Source: Bacillota bacterium
Lineage (GTDB): Bacteria; Bacillota; Sulfobacillia; JAJYWN01
DNA length: 64,000 bases
Assembly (NCBI GenBank): GCA_021791495.1
Contig: JAJYWN010000081.1
Location: 19,344-83,343 of the forward strand
Direction: 5' to 3'
Both the position numbers and the translations under genes were made by a program. Below, piece by piece: positions 36,093-45,075 of the stretch; position 1 is the stretch's first letter; each line of letters opens with the position of its first letter. Below the pieces are notes generated by a model. The model was not told where the DNA came from. It worked only from the letters and a program-made list of their open reading frames with translations, and ran no database searches.

Positions 36093-37275
36093 GTCCGAAG
36101 GCCAACCCGGCAAGACTATCCTGTGCGGCCGTCTGATCGACGGCACGGGCAGGGCGCCAGTGGACGGAGCGGTGGTCCGGCTCGATGCCGCGGGCCGGAT
36201 CACCGCCGTCCTGACCGGAGCCCGAGAGGTGGCGGCAGCCTCCGCCTCCACCGGCGAGGTCATTGACTGGAGCAGCTACACGGTGATTCCGGGTCTGGTG
36301 GATGCCCACAATCACCTGGGCATGAACAGCGGCGGAGACATGCTGGCCATGGCCACAGAACCGGACGTGCGCAAGGTCATCCGCGCCGCGGCTAACGCCC
36401 GAGTGGACCTGGAATCCGGCATCACCACCTTGCGGGTATGCGGCGAGAAAGCCCAAGTGGACCTGGAGTGGCGCGCCGCCGCGGCGGACGGACTGTTCTT
36501 CGCCCCCCGATTGGTGGTTTCCGGAGAGTTCATCTGCCCGACCTCGGGTCATGCCGCTTTCTACGGCGCGAACTGCGATGGCCCGGAAGAGGTCCGTCGC
36601 GGGGTCCGGCGCCAGATCGCCGCCGGGGCCGACTTCATCAAAGTGATGGTCAGCGGGGGAGCCCAGGAAGCTCCTCCGGGGCCGATGGACCCCGAATACA
36701 CGCCCGACGAACTGCGGGCCGCCATCGATGAGGCCCATCGCGGGCACCGGCGGGTGGCCGGACACTGTTTCGGCGGGCCCGGCGCCGACGTGGCCATCGA
36801 GGCCGGCATAGACAGCATCGAACACGGGACACACCTAACCGGGGAGCAGTTGGCCCGGATGGCGGCCAAAGGCATCGGCCTGGTCGTCACGGCCGGGGTC
36901 TTCATGGTCGAAGCCGAGCTTCCGTCGCCTACCCCGGCGGAGAGGGCCTTGACGGTAGGGTTCAGAGACCGCTACCCCGAAGTCATCGCGCAGGCGAAAC
37001 GCGCAGGCGTCCCTTTGGCCGTGGGCGGCGACTTTCTTCATGGCCGGCTGGACCTCGAGGTGGAGATGTTGGTCAAGGGAGGCCTCACCCCCATGGAAGC
37101 TCTCCTGGCGGCGACCTCCAGCGGCGCGGCTGCGCTCGGTCTGTCGAAAGAGATCGGCTCGATCGTGCCGGGCAAACAAGGTGACTTAGTGGCCTTGGGT
37201 GGCGACCCTCTGGCTTCGTGGGCGGCGCTGCGGGACGTCCGTGGGGTCATCCAACGTGGCGTACCGAGGGCTTGA
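36082..37275 (+). CDS. Metal-dependent amidohydrolase (imidazolonepropionase-like)
   Basis: This 397-aa member of the amidohydrolase superfamily has all binuclear-site motifs: the HxH-type VDAHNHLG, Lys in DFIKVMVSGG, His in VAGHCFGG, His in SIEHGTH and Asp in VGGDFLHG. The C-terminal EIGSIVPGKQGDLVALGGDP is typical of the imidazolonepropionase/prolidase-like branch. It overlaps the M24 gene by 11 nt, so the two are coupled. The substrate could be an imide, a cyclic amide or an Xaa-Pro dipeptide. Confidence 0.87.
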   Translation: MPAKSEGQPGKTILCGRLIDGTGRAPVDGAVVRLDAAGRITAVLTGAREVAAASASTGEVIDWSSYTVIPGLVDAHNHLGMNSGGDMLAMATEPDVRKVIRAAANARVDLESGITTLRVCGEKAQVDLEWRAAAADGLFFAPRLVVSGEFICPTSGHAAFYGANCDGPEEVRRGVRRQIAAGADFIKVMVSGGAQEAPPGPMDPEYTPDELRAAIDEAHRGHRRVAGHCFGGPGADVAIEAGIDSIEHGTHLTGEQLARMAAKGIGLVVTAGVFMVEAELPSPTPAERALTVGFRDRYPEVIAQAKRAGVPLAVGGDFLHGRLDLEVEMLVKGGLTPMEALLAATSSGAAALGLSKEIGSIVPGKQGDLVALGGDPLASWAALRDVRGVIQRGVPRA

Positions 37276-37306
37276 CTTACTGCCCAGGGCCCGAGGAGAT
37301 GAGTGT

Positions 37307-38998
37307 TTGCGTTCGGTGAAGGTGGCGGACCTATTGACTCATCCTTCCCTTGCCGGGACCACTGTCGTGGCAGGGAGAACTGGGTTGCGCCAGACCGTGC
37401 GCTCCATCAGCCTTGTCCGCACCCCATCGCCGGCGCCCTTTCCCGCTCACGCCATCGTGGTGGCCGACGGTGCGCTTTTCGTCGACCAGCAGTCGTACCT
37501 CGCTCCCTTGATCGCGTTATGCCGCCGCTCTCAGGAAGCGGCGTTGGCCATCGCGCCCACGCACGGCCTGGAGCGACTGCCCGAGGAGGCGCGGTTGGCG
37601 GCCGACCAAGGAGGACTGCCGGTCCTGCAGATTCCGGCAGGCATGCGGGTCGAGGACTGGGCCATCGCCGCGGCCAACGCCTTGGTCGAAATCCAGGACG
37701 GTGATTTCCACCAGTCCCAGCGCCTGAACCGGCGGCTCCTGGACCTGGTGCTGGGCGGGTACGGTCCCGACCGGGTCGCGGCGACTTTGGCCGGCGTGGT
37801 CCACAACCCGATCATCCTGGTGGACTCGTCGGGGGCTGTGGTGGCGTTGGGGCTGCCGTCCGAACTCCAGTCCATCAAGCCCGCCGCTTTCGAACCGAAG
37901 GGACTACCATATGAGCAAGTCGAAGCGGCCCTGGTCCGGGGCTACGCCGACCGTGGGCGGCGCCGGGGATGGAGCGGTCTCCAGACCCAGGCCGCGAGCG
38001 CCAGACCGGACCATCCTCCCCAATCCTTCAAGCGCACCATAACAGCGGCCGGCCGCCCTGTGGGAGCCCTACGGGTCCTGGAGCTGACCCGGGCGGTGGA
38101 GGAAGCGGAGATCGGTGCACTGGAGAACGCGTCCATCGCCTTCGCCCTGGAAGCGGTGAAACAGATGGCCGTGCAGGAAGTCGACCGCCGTTCGCGGACG
38201 CAGTTCATCGAGGACCTGGTGTCCGGCCGCCTCCAGTCCGAGGAGGACTTGCGCCTCAGGATGACCCTGCTGGGGTGGCGGGTCAAGTTGCCGGCCACGG
38301 TCCTGGCGGTAGACATCGAGCGCTTCGGTGAATGGCAGCAGCACTCGGAATCCGAGGCCAAGGTCCAGGAGAAGAAGGCCCAGATGTACGACGCCGTCGA
38401 TCTCTACATGAAAAGGCAGGACCTCCCGCCGGCCGTCGGCCTGCGCAGCGATAGCCTGACCGTGGTGATCTTCGGAGCCGTCTCCGTAGAGGAGGCGGAC
38501 AGGCGCGCCCGGGAGATAAAGTCCGTCTGCGATGGGGCGCTGAAGGATCTGACTGTGTCAGTGGGCGTCGGGAACCCCCGGGCGGCTCTGGCTGATCTGA
38601 AAGATAGCCATGCCGAAGCCTGGCAGTCGCTGGAGCTGGGGCGACGCCTCTGGGGAGCCAACCGGGTGACCCATGTGATCGACCTGGGAGCCTACCGCGT
38701 ACTCGCTCAGATGAGCCGGGAGCAGCTGCGGTCGCTGGTCTTGACCACGTTGGTTCCCCTGGGCCTGGCGGTGGAAGGTGACGATGAGTTGCGCCGGACC
38801 GTCTCCGCCTACCTGCGGAGTGACGGCTCCATCAATGAAGCGGCGGCGGCGCTGGGTGTCCATCCGAACACGGTGAAGTACCGGCTGTCCAAGGTCTGGA
38901 GCGGCAACCGCCCGACCTTCGCCGAGAAGGTGAACCTGTTCCTAGCTCTCTTGGCGGACTCGTTCATGCGCTCGCCAAACGGGGACGACCAGGAGTGA
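37307..38998 (+). CDS. PucR-family transcriptional regulator
   Basis: The N-terminal PucR domain starts VKVADLLTHPSLAGTTVVAG and holds FVDQQSY. A GGDEF-like middle follows, and the C-terminal PucR helix-turn-helix reads SINEAAAALGVHPNTVKYRLSKV (about 520-545). PucR-type proteins activate purine, amide or amino acid catabolic genes in response to the substrate. I use TTG 37307, 8 nt after GAGGAG, because the open frame to 37199 runs through the 3' end of the amidohydrolase gene. It likely controls this catabolic region, with the M20 gene next to it. Confidence 0.88.
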   Translation: MRSVKVADLLTHPSLAGTTVVAGRTGLRQTVRSISLVRTPSPAPFPAHAIVVADGALFVDQQSYLAPLIALCRRSQEAALAIAPTHGLERLPEEARLAADQGGLPVLQIPAGMRVEDWAIAAANALVEIQDGDFHQSQRLNRRLLDLVLGGYGPDRVAATLAGVVHNPIILVDSSGAVVALGLPSELQSIKPAAFEPKGLPYEQVEAALVRGYADRGRRRGWSGLQTQAASARPDHPPQSFKRTITAAGRPVGALRVLELTRAVEEAEIGALENASIAFALEAVKQMAVQEVDRRSRTQFIEDLVSGRLQSEEDLRLRMTLLGWRVKLPATVLAVDIERFGEWQQHSESEAKVQEKKAQMYDAVDLYMKRQDLPPAVGLRSDSLTVVIFGAVSVEEADRRAREIKSVCDGALKDLTVSVGVGNPRAALADLKDSHAEAWQSLELGRRLWGANRVTHVIDLGAYRVLAQMSREQLRSLVLTTLVPLGLAVEGDDELRRTVSAYLRSDGSINEAAAALGVHPNTVKYRLSKVWSGNRPTFAEKVNLFLALLADSFMRSPNGDDQE

Positions 38999-39024
38999 AA
39001 AGTCAGATGACCGGGGAAGGACAA

Positions 39025-40431
39025 ATGAACATCGACACTGCGAAGCTGAATGCTCTTATCGACTCTAAGCGGCAGGCGGTCCTGGAGTTTCTCCGCGAGG
39101 CCGTCTCCTGCTCGACTCCGTGCAATCCCGAGGAGTCGGGCTTTCACGGGCCCAACTTCCAGCACCTTGTGGCTTCCAAACTCACGGACATGGGCTTCGT
39201 TCCAAGAGTTTGGATCCCCGAAGTGAAAGCCATCCGCAGCCATTATCCGACCATGGGCCATACCTTCACTTACGAAAGCCGGCCCAATGTGGTGGCGGTT
39301 TGGCGCGGGACCGCTTCGAGTGGAGGTGGCGGTAACGGTGGCAGCGGGGGTGGCAACGGTGCCGGCAGCGGCGTTGGCGGCAACGCGGATCGCGGCGCCG
39401 GTCGCGGGCGTTCGCTGGTCCTGAACACGCACGCCGATGTTTACGGCCCAGGCAACGTCGATAGCTGGGCCTATCCGCCTTTCGCCGGACGAGTCGAAGG
39501 GGGACGTGTCCACGGGCGGGGAACGGTGGATGCGAAAGGTTCCGTCACCGCCTATTTGTTCGCCCTGCAGTGCCTCCGGGAAGCCGGTTTCGAACCGGCC
39601 GGCGACATCACCTTCCAGTCCGTGGCCGATGAAGAGGGCGGCGGCAACGGGACCATGGCCTGCATACTTGAAGGTTACACCGGGGACGCGGTGCTTATGG
39701 GTGAACCGACCGGCCTGGCCATCAGTCCGGGGAGCCGTGGAGCGACTCACCTGCGGTTACGAGTGGTCGGACAGGAAGCCCACGCCGGACTGGCCTACGA
39801 GGGAGTCAACGCCATCGCCAAGACCACCCTCTACATGCAGGCCCTCTGGCAGCTAGAGGGGGAACTGGACGCCAAGTTCAAACACCCCTTGTGGGACCCG
39901 TTCCCCAAAGCCCACACCATGAATGTGGAATGGATCCACTCCGGCGGTTTCGGCGGCGTCGTCCCCGGTTTCAGTGAGGCTCTCATGGCCGTCGGATGCA
40001 TCGGCGGAGAGAGCATCGCCGACGTCAGACGCTGGGTAACCGAGGCTTTCGCCAAGGTAACGGAGGCCGACCCCTGGCTGCGGGAACACCCTCCAGAACT
40101 GATCTGGGGTCCGCTGGCCTTCGAACCTTCGGCCACCGACCCGCGGCACCCCTTCGTCCAGACGGCCGTCAGAGCCGCCCGCGAGGTACTCGGCCGTGAT
40201 GTCCCCGTCCACGCCCTTTCGGCCGGTTCCGACATGCGTTTCTTCTGCAATCAGGCCGGCCTGCCGGGACTCCACTTCGGCCCGGGCGACCTGCGGCTGG
40301 CGCACAGCACCCGCGAGTTCGTGGAGCTTGACGAGGTCATGGCGGCCATCAAGGTGCTGATACGCCTGATCCCCGATTGGACCATGGGGCGCCATGAGGA
40401 AGACGCCGCCGGGAGCGGGAGGGCCAGCTAG
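39025..40431 (+). CDS. M20 family metallopeptidase, second copy
   Basis: A two-zinc peptidase/deacylase paralogous to 28976-30271. The ligand motifs are NTHADVYGP, GRGTVDAKGS, ADEEGGGN, GEPTG and late AHSTREF. The N-terminal domain carries a Gly/Ser/Asn-rich insert (about 98-130, from TASSGGGGNGG on) that looks like a slippage-prone loop. I use ATG 39025 behind GGGGAAGGA; GTG 38995, which overlaps the PucR stop, is the alternative. The stop lies 37 nt from the convergent ferredoxin gene. Confidence 0.87.
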   Translation: MNIDTAKLNALIDSKRQAVLEFLREAVSCSTPCNPEESGFHGPNFQHLVASKLTDMGFVPRVWIPEVKAIRSHYPTMGHTFTYESRPNVVAVWRGTASSGGGGNGGSGGGNGAGSGVGGNADRGAGRGRSLVLNTHADVYGPGNVDSWAYPPFAGRVEGGRVHGRGTVDAKGSVTAYLFALQCLREAGFEPAGDITFQSVADEEGGGNGTMACILEGYTGDAVLMGEPTGLAISPGSRGATHLRLRVVGQEAHAGLAYEGVNAIAKTTLYMQALWQLEGELDAKFKHPLWDPFPKAHTMNVEWIHSGGFGGVVPGFSEALMAVGCIGGESIADVRRWVTEAFAKVTEADPWLREHPPELIWGPLAFEPSATDPRHPFVQTAVRAAREVLGRDVPVHALSAGSDMRFFCNQAGLPGLHFGPGDLRLAHSTREFVELDEVMAAIKVLIRLIPDWTMGRHEEDAAGSGRAS

Positions 40432-40468
40432 GGGACGAGGCCGCCGTCGGCCCACGTTCTGCGGAGGC

Positions 40469-41203
40469 TTACTCTCCAGGGCCTGACCCCGGACGACCCA
40501 GACCGGCGTTTACCTTGGAATGTGGTCCAACCGCGAAATCAGGGTCACCCCATCCCCGGACCTGGTCGAGGGCCGGCACGTGGTCGCCGTCTTCCATCCG
40601 GCAGATGACCCCCACCGAGAAGACCGTGTCCACCACGGGGGCGACAGCTTGCAAGGCTTCCAAAACGCCCCTCAGCTTCTCCGGCGGAATGGTGAACTCC
40701 ACCACGGCCGAAACTACCCGCTCGCTCAGTACGGCCGGATCCAACTGCCCGCTGGCGCGGTCGCGCATAACGTAAGTGACCGGGTTCTTTCCCTCAAACT
40801 CGACTCCCAGCGGCGCCACAGCCCGCGTAATCACCTCGACGTCTTTCAAAGTGGCGCCAACGTTGGGCCTGCCCACATCCACGCACACCCCCAACATGCT
40901 GGACCGGAACCGGCCGGTGACATCGTTAGTCTTCATCTCCTCGGTGCCGCGGCCGGTGACGCCCGTTTCCTTGAACTCGGTCAAGGGGTTCGAGAAGATG
41001 CTCCTAATAGAGCGGGGCCAGGCCAGTTCCCGAGCCGGCTCGAAAGCGTCCTCCGTGCAGACTCCCACCCGGTAGCAGACCTCGCATTCAGCACATAGAT
41101 CCTGGTCTACGCGGGCTTTCCTGGCCGTAATCTTGATGGCCCGCATGGGGCAGTGCTTCAGGCACAGGCCACAACCCGTGCACCGTTCGGCCATAACGTT
41201 CAT
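40469..41203 (-). CDS. Ferredoxin-fused protein of unknown family, copy 1
   Basis: Two [4Fe-4S] motifs open the protein: CTGCGLCLKHCP and CAECEVCYRVGVC. About 185 residues of an unrecognised domain follow, with FSNPLTEFKETGVTGRGT, EEMKTNDVTGRF, GRPNVG and KNPVTYVMRD. Most of these are identical in the protein at 48595-49314. The start ATG 41203 lies in an ATGA overlap with the Cys-motif gene; the longer frame upstream is Arg/Gly-rich and not real. It probably passes electrons to or from a partner enzyme in this operon. The reaction is unknown. Confidence 0.8.
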   Translation of the reverse strand: MNVMAERCTGCGLCLKHCPMRAIKITARKARVDQDLCAECEVCYRVGVCTEDAFEPARELAWPRSIRSIFSNPLTEFKETGVTGRGTEEMKTNDVTGRFRSSMLGVCVDVGRPNVGATLKDVEVITRAVAPLGVEFEGKNPVTYVMRDRASGQLDPAVLSERVVSAVVEFTIPPEKLRGVLEALQAVAPVVDTVFSVGVICRMEDGDHVPALDQVRGWGDPDFAVGPHSKVNAGLGRPGSGPGE

Positions 41204-41913
41204 GACCGGCCACCCCCGTCGTCTGGCGCAATTTCCGTTACGCCGGCCGGGGGCGGACCGTCCGCGGTCGCCACCCCCGCCGCTCGGCGCCGCCGGCAGA
41301 TTTCGGTCAACAGCGCCTCCGCCCGGCTGGGGTTGAACATGGCGCAAGTGCAGGGCCGGGCCAGTTCCACCGCCCCGTCCCGCGCCGACATCCGCCCACC
41401 CCGCACCTGCCGCAGCACATATCCCACATGGTCCGGGCAGACCATGGCGTGCCCGCACATGCTGGTGATATCCAGCACTTCGGGCGCCGGCAGCTTCTCC
41501 ACCTTTCCCATGTAGCCCAGTGACATATTAACAGTATGCGGCGTCAGACCGGCCCGCTGGAGCAGGTCGAAGACGACCTCACGCTCCCCGGTGACCACCA
41601 CGGACAAACCGAGATTGACCGCCTTTAGCTCCCTTAGCGCCGCCTCGGCCTGCTCCCGGTCGTCGTAGACTGCCGCCATGTAGGACTTTCCGTTGGCGTG
41701 GGATAGGATCTCTTCCACCGTCCGTCCGGTGAGGATACCGCCGATGTTATCGTCGCCCGCGTTGACCGGCCGGTGCTTCAACATGATCCGGAAGGTCTCA
41801 CGGAACTTATCTTCCGAACCCCGATTGTTGTATCCCTGGGCGGCCATGGACAGGAGGATGAACTCCTCCCCCTGGCCGGCCAGGTTCCTGGTCCGGTGAA
41901 GAGTGTGGGTCAT
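41200..41913 (-). CDS. Unknown Cys-motif protein partner of the ferredoxin, copy 1
   Basis: I do not recognise the family. The 237-aa protein matches that at 47975-48598 along its length: GDDxxGxxL near residue 50, LSVVVTG near 105, then DITSMCGHAMV and ARPCTCAMFNPSRAE. The Cys of MCGH and the Cys-x-Cys before FNPxRAE are kept in both, so they may bind a metal or take part in redox chemistry. The ATG at 41913 lies 2 nt after the stop of the preceding gene, and the stop overlaps the ferredoxin start. Confidence 0.7.
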   Translation of the reverse strand: MTHTLHRTRNLAGQGEEFILLSMAAQGYNNRGSEDKFRETFRIMLKHRPVNAGDDNIGGILTGRTVEEILSHANGKSYMAAVYDDREQAEAALRELKAVNLGLSVVVTGEREVVFDLLQRAGLTPHTVNMSLGYMGKVEKLPAPEVLDITSMCGHAMVCPDHVGYVLRQVRGGRMSARDGAVELARPCTCAMFNPSRAEALLTEICRRRRAAGVATADGPPPAGVTEIAPDDGGGRS

Positions 41914-41915
41914 GG

Positions 41916-42851
41916 CTAGGCTACCGGCACGGCCAGGTCTGGGCTTCCCGCCGGCGAACACCGGACCGACGCCGGGCCGTACGCGTCGATGATCTCCCGC
42001 ACGATGGTGGCGTACTTGACCTTCTCGCGGCACATGTGCCGGTGAAAGTCCTCCGGGTTCCAAGGGGCATAAACCGCTTCCTCCGACGGCCCCGGCTCGA
42101 ACTTGAAGTAGCAAGGGGAGGCGATCCGCGCGATTTCGCCCGCCTCATAGAACCGGTTGAACCCGCCCATGGCCTCGACCAGGAACAGATAGACATCCAT
42201 GGGGATACGCACCGCCGCTCGGATGGAGGCCAGCATGGGCAGGGACAAGTCGGCCAAAGGGTTGAAACTGTTGGCCCCCAAGGACTCCACCAATCTCGCG
42301 CCCGCCGGGGAACCGTGACCCGCGAAAACCGAAACCTTGAAGACCGTTTCCTTGGGGATGAAGCCACTCTCGCGTAGCTGGTTATATACCGTCATCATGC
42401 CCTCGTCGGGAGCTAGGAAACCACGGAACCCCGCGTCCAGGCACCGGTCCAGGTCCCGCATGAGGCTGACCATATTGTCCACGCCCCGGACCCGCATGCC
42501 GGAAACCAGCCCTTCCTTCGTGGAGATCTGCCTCCCGGAATCCCACGCCCGCCGCGGCCCAAGGGTGACGACGATCTCCACCTTAGCGTCGTGGGCCAGT
42601 TGGGCGAAGCGCCGCAGTTCCGCTTTGGTGAGATAGGTGGCCCCACCCACGGTGGCGATGACCCGGTGGATCGCGGTCCCTCGCTTTTGCGACTCCTCCA
42701 TCATGGCCTCGAAGGCCGAGGCCCTCTCCACCCCGGCGATCTCGATGCGGTAATTCCCCCCGTCAGGGAAAGTCTGATCGGAGCTGGGTAGATCGTAGGA
42801 GTCTCTGGGGCCCATGCCCAGGGATTCGAGGCCCTTTTCCACGCTGAACAC
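41916..42851 (-). CDS. Possible U32-peptidase-like TIM barrel protein
   Basis: This protein of about 311 aa has barrel-like alternation (VIATVGGATYLTKAEL, VEIVVTLGPRRAW, FRGFLAPDEGMMTVYN, VYLFLVEAMGGF) and recalls U32 peptidases, some of which carry an iron-sulfur cluster and act as oxygen-independent hydroxylases. Four Cys residues are present (RCLDAG, SPCYF, HMCREK, RCSPAG), but I cannot show a cluster site. I use GTG 42851, since GGGGAGG lies 8 nt upstream. It sits just before the Cys-motif/ferredoxin pair in the transporter operon. The family call is tentative. Confidence 0.5.
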   Translation of the reverse strand: MFSVEKGLESLGMGPRDSYDLPSSDQTFPDGGNYRIEIAGVERASAFEAMMEESQKRGTAIHRVIATVGGATYLTKAELRRFAQLAHDAKVEIVVTLGPRRAWDSGRQISTKEGLVSGMRVRGVDNMVSLMRDLDRCLDAGFRGFLAPDEGMMTVYNQLRESGFIPKETVFKVSVFAGHGSPAGARLVESLGANSFNPLADLSLPMLASIRAAVRIPMDVYLFLVEAMGGFNRFYEAGEIARIASPCYFKFEPGPSEEAVYAPWNPEDFHRHMCREKVKYATIVREIIDAYGPASVRCSPAGSPDLAVPVA

Positions 42852-42893
42852 TGTTTTTTGCCTCCCCAATGTGCAGTTACTTACGAAATGCAG

Positions 42894-44405
42894 TCACTCT
42901 TGAGAAGCGTGATTCTTGCGCCCTTTCCCCAACAGGGTAGGGGCAAACAGCGAAACCAGGCTGAGTATCAGGAGAAAGGCGGTAATGGGCTCGGTGATGA
43001 CACCCCAAACGTTATCCGAGATAATCAAGGCCCGGCGGAACGAACTCTCCATGATGGGCCCCAGGACCATTCCAAGGATGATGGGCGAGGTCGGGAAACC
43101 GCCCTTGTCCATGAGGAAACTCAGCAGGGCAAAGCCAATGGCCAGATAGAGCCCAAACAGGTCTCCCATGGAGAGAGCCCCCACGGCACAGAAAGCCACG
43201 ATGCCAGCGGCCACTACGGGGTAGGGCAATCCCAGAAGACGTATGAAAGGCCGGACCATGATCAGGGCCAGCCCCAGAAAGGCGAGGGCGGAAACGATGA
43301 CCGACGCCATGCTGGCGTAGGCCATCTGGGCTTGCTCGACCATGAGCAGAGGGCCGGGTTTGAGGCCGTGCAGCATAAAGGCGCCCAACATCACGGCGGT
43401 GGTGGCGCTCCCCGGAATGCCAAGGGCCAGGAGGGGTACCATGGCGCCGCCCACGGCGGCATTGTTCGACGTCTCCGAAGCCACGATTCCGCGCGGGTCC
43501 CCAGTCCCAAACTTCTCCGGATCCTTGGAGAGACGTGCCGTCTGGCTATAACCGACGATGGCGGCCGTGGTCGCTCCGACCCCCGGTAACACCCCGATCC
43601 AGGTCCCGATCAGGGCCGTCCCCAGAGAGATCCATTTGAAGCTCTTTACCTCCGCCCAACTCGGCAGACGGATGCGGAGGCGCTTCATCTCTTCTTTCGA
43701 TACGGCCGCCTCGGCCACCGTCCCGGTAATGCCCTGCTTGACGGTCTGGTTAAGGACCTCGGCCAAGGCGAATAGACCGATCACCACCGGGATAAACCCC
43801 ACCCCATTGGCCAATTCCAATCGCCCGAAGGTGAACCTCTCCATCCCGGTGATCTGATCCATCCCCACCGTGGCGATGAGTAGCCCGAAGAGGCCGCTGA
43901 TGAGGGACTTGATGGGGGACTTACCCCCCAGTCCGGCCATAGCGGTCATACCCAGAAAACCCAAGGCAAAATACTCGGACGGCCCGAACTGCAGAGCCAT
44001 GGCCGCCAGGGCCGGCGCCAGAAAGAGGAGGCACAGACCGCCGAAGATGTTTCCGAAAACTGAGTAGAAGAGGCCCAACCCCAAAGCCCGGTCGGCCTGG
44101 CCCTTCTGAGCCATAGGATAGCCGTCCAGGGTGGTCATCACCGCCTCCGGCGCGCCTGGAATCCGGAAAAGGATGGCCGGGATCTGCCCCCCGTAGACAG
44201 CGCCTCCGTACATGCCAACGAGAAAAACCAGGGCGACGGTGGGAGACATGGCATAGGTCACGGGGATAAACAGCGCGGCCCCGACCGTAGAGTCGAGGCC
44301 GGGAAAGGCGCCGAGAATCAGGCCCACCGCCGTCCCGGCAACGATCCACAGCAAGTTGACGGGGGCAAGGGTCACCGCAAAACCTTGGAAGATGTGAGTG
44401 AGCAT
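42894..44405 (-). CDS. tctA: Tripartite tricarboxylate transporter large membrane subunit
   Basis: TctA is the 12-helix channel of TTT secondary transporters, driven by an ion gradient. The start shows GAFPGLDSTVGAALF, MYGGAVYGGQIPAILFRIPGAPEAVMT and DGYPMAQKGQA, all family hallmarks; near 280 come GVLPGVGATTAAIVGYS and SETSNNAAVGGAMVPLL. The length of 503 aa is normal. It follows tctB and tctC in the usual order CBA. The transported acid is unknown. Confidence 0.95.
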   Translation of the reverse strand: MLTHIFQGFAVTLAPVNLLWIVAGTAVGLILGAFPGLDSTVGAALFIPVTYAMSPTVALVFLVGMYGGAVYGGQIPAILFRIPGAPEAVMTTLDGYPMAQKGQADRALGLGLFYSVFGNIFGGLCLLFLAPALAAMALQFGPSEYFALGFLGMTAMAGLGGKSPIKSLISGLFGLLIATVGMDQITGMERFTFGRLELANGVGFIPVVIGLFALAEVLNQTVKQGITGTVAEAAVSKEEMKRLRIRLPSWAEVKSFKWISLGTALIGTWIGVLPGVGATTAAIVGYSQTARLSKDPEKFGTGDPRGIVASETSNNAAVGGAMVPLLALGIPGSATTAVMLGAFMLHGLKPGPLLMVEQAQMAYASMASVIVSALAFLGLALIMVRPFIRLLGLPYPVVAAGIVAFCAVGALSMGDLFGLYLAIGFALLSFLMDKGGFPTSPIILGMVLGPIMESSFRRALIISDNVWGVITEPITAFLLILSLVSLFAPTLLGKGRKNHASQE

Positions 44406-44444
44406 GGCATTACCTCTTTCAAGCCAGCCTCGTCGGCGGTCCGC

Positions 44445-44978
44445 TTAGTAAAAAAGTCGGCTGAAGGCAAGGAACGGCCCCACACCGCGGGGCAAGGGCA
44501 TGTTCAGGAGTCGGATGAACAGGATGTAAATGACGGTGGTGAGAAGGAGAGGTACTCCGAACATCACTCTCCCGGAGCGGGCCGACAGGACCCAGAGGAC
44601 GGCCACCTGTACAAGGAAAGTGGCCAGCAGGAAGCCCAGGACGGACGCCAGGACCGCGTAGGCCATCAGGGCCGCCAGCATGAGGTAGAACCGCTTGTAC
44701 GCGGTACGTTTCCGCGCTCTGAATTCCGCCGATTCCTCCTCTCTTCTGGCGACGCCGCGGGTGGGCGCCCCCCGTCTGGCCAGCAGTTGGCCGGCGACGA
44801 GTATCAAAGACAGAATGAACATCCCCGCCAGGAGGACCTGGGGCCAGGCGGCACCGGTGACACTACCCTCCAGACGGTAGGCGCTGGGCCGCTTGAAGGT
44901 GAAGGTGTAGGCAAACCCGGCCAGTGACAACAGGGCAATGATGACATCCTGTACCAGTTCCTGGTTCACAATGGTCAC
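44445..44978 (-). CDS. tctB: Tripartite tricarboxylate transporter small membrane subunit
   Basis: A 177-aa TctB-type protein with four hydrophobic segments: IALLSLAGFAYTF near 15-30, VLLAGMFILSLILVAGQLL, a helix near 95-125 (LMLAALMAYAVLASVLGFLL) and a final one (VPLLLTTVIYILFIRLLNMPLP). It lies between tctC and tctA. I use GTG 44978; a GTG three codons later has a better-spaced GAGGTG. Confidence 0.88.
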   Translation of the reverse strand: MTIVNQELVQDVIIALLSLAGFAYTFTFKRPSAYRLEGSVTGAAWPQVLLAGMFILSLILVAGQLLARRGAPTRGVARREEESAEFRARKRTAYKRFYLMLAALMAYAVLASVLGFLLATFLVQVAVLWVLSARSGRVMFGVPLLLTTVIYILFIRLLNMPLPRGVGPFLAFSRLFY

Positions 44979-45075
44979 CTCATTTCGCTCCGAACCGGCC
45001 AGGGAAGACCGGGCGGTGCGGCCGACGCGCGCGCCATCGGCCCGGACTCCCTGGCCCTTGAAACCCTGCCGTCGG

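Noticed and set aside
37199..37306. N-terminal extension of the PucR regulator
   Set aside because: Overlaps the end of the amidohydrolase gene; TTG 37307 has a GAGGAG site at good spacing and starts the PucR domain.
41204..41458. N-terminal extension of ferredoxin copy 1
   Set aside because: Gly/Arg-rich shadow of the Cys-motif gene; the paralogue begins at the matching ferredoxin motif.
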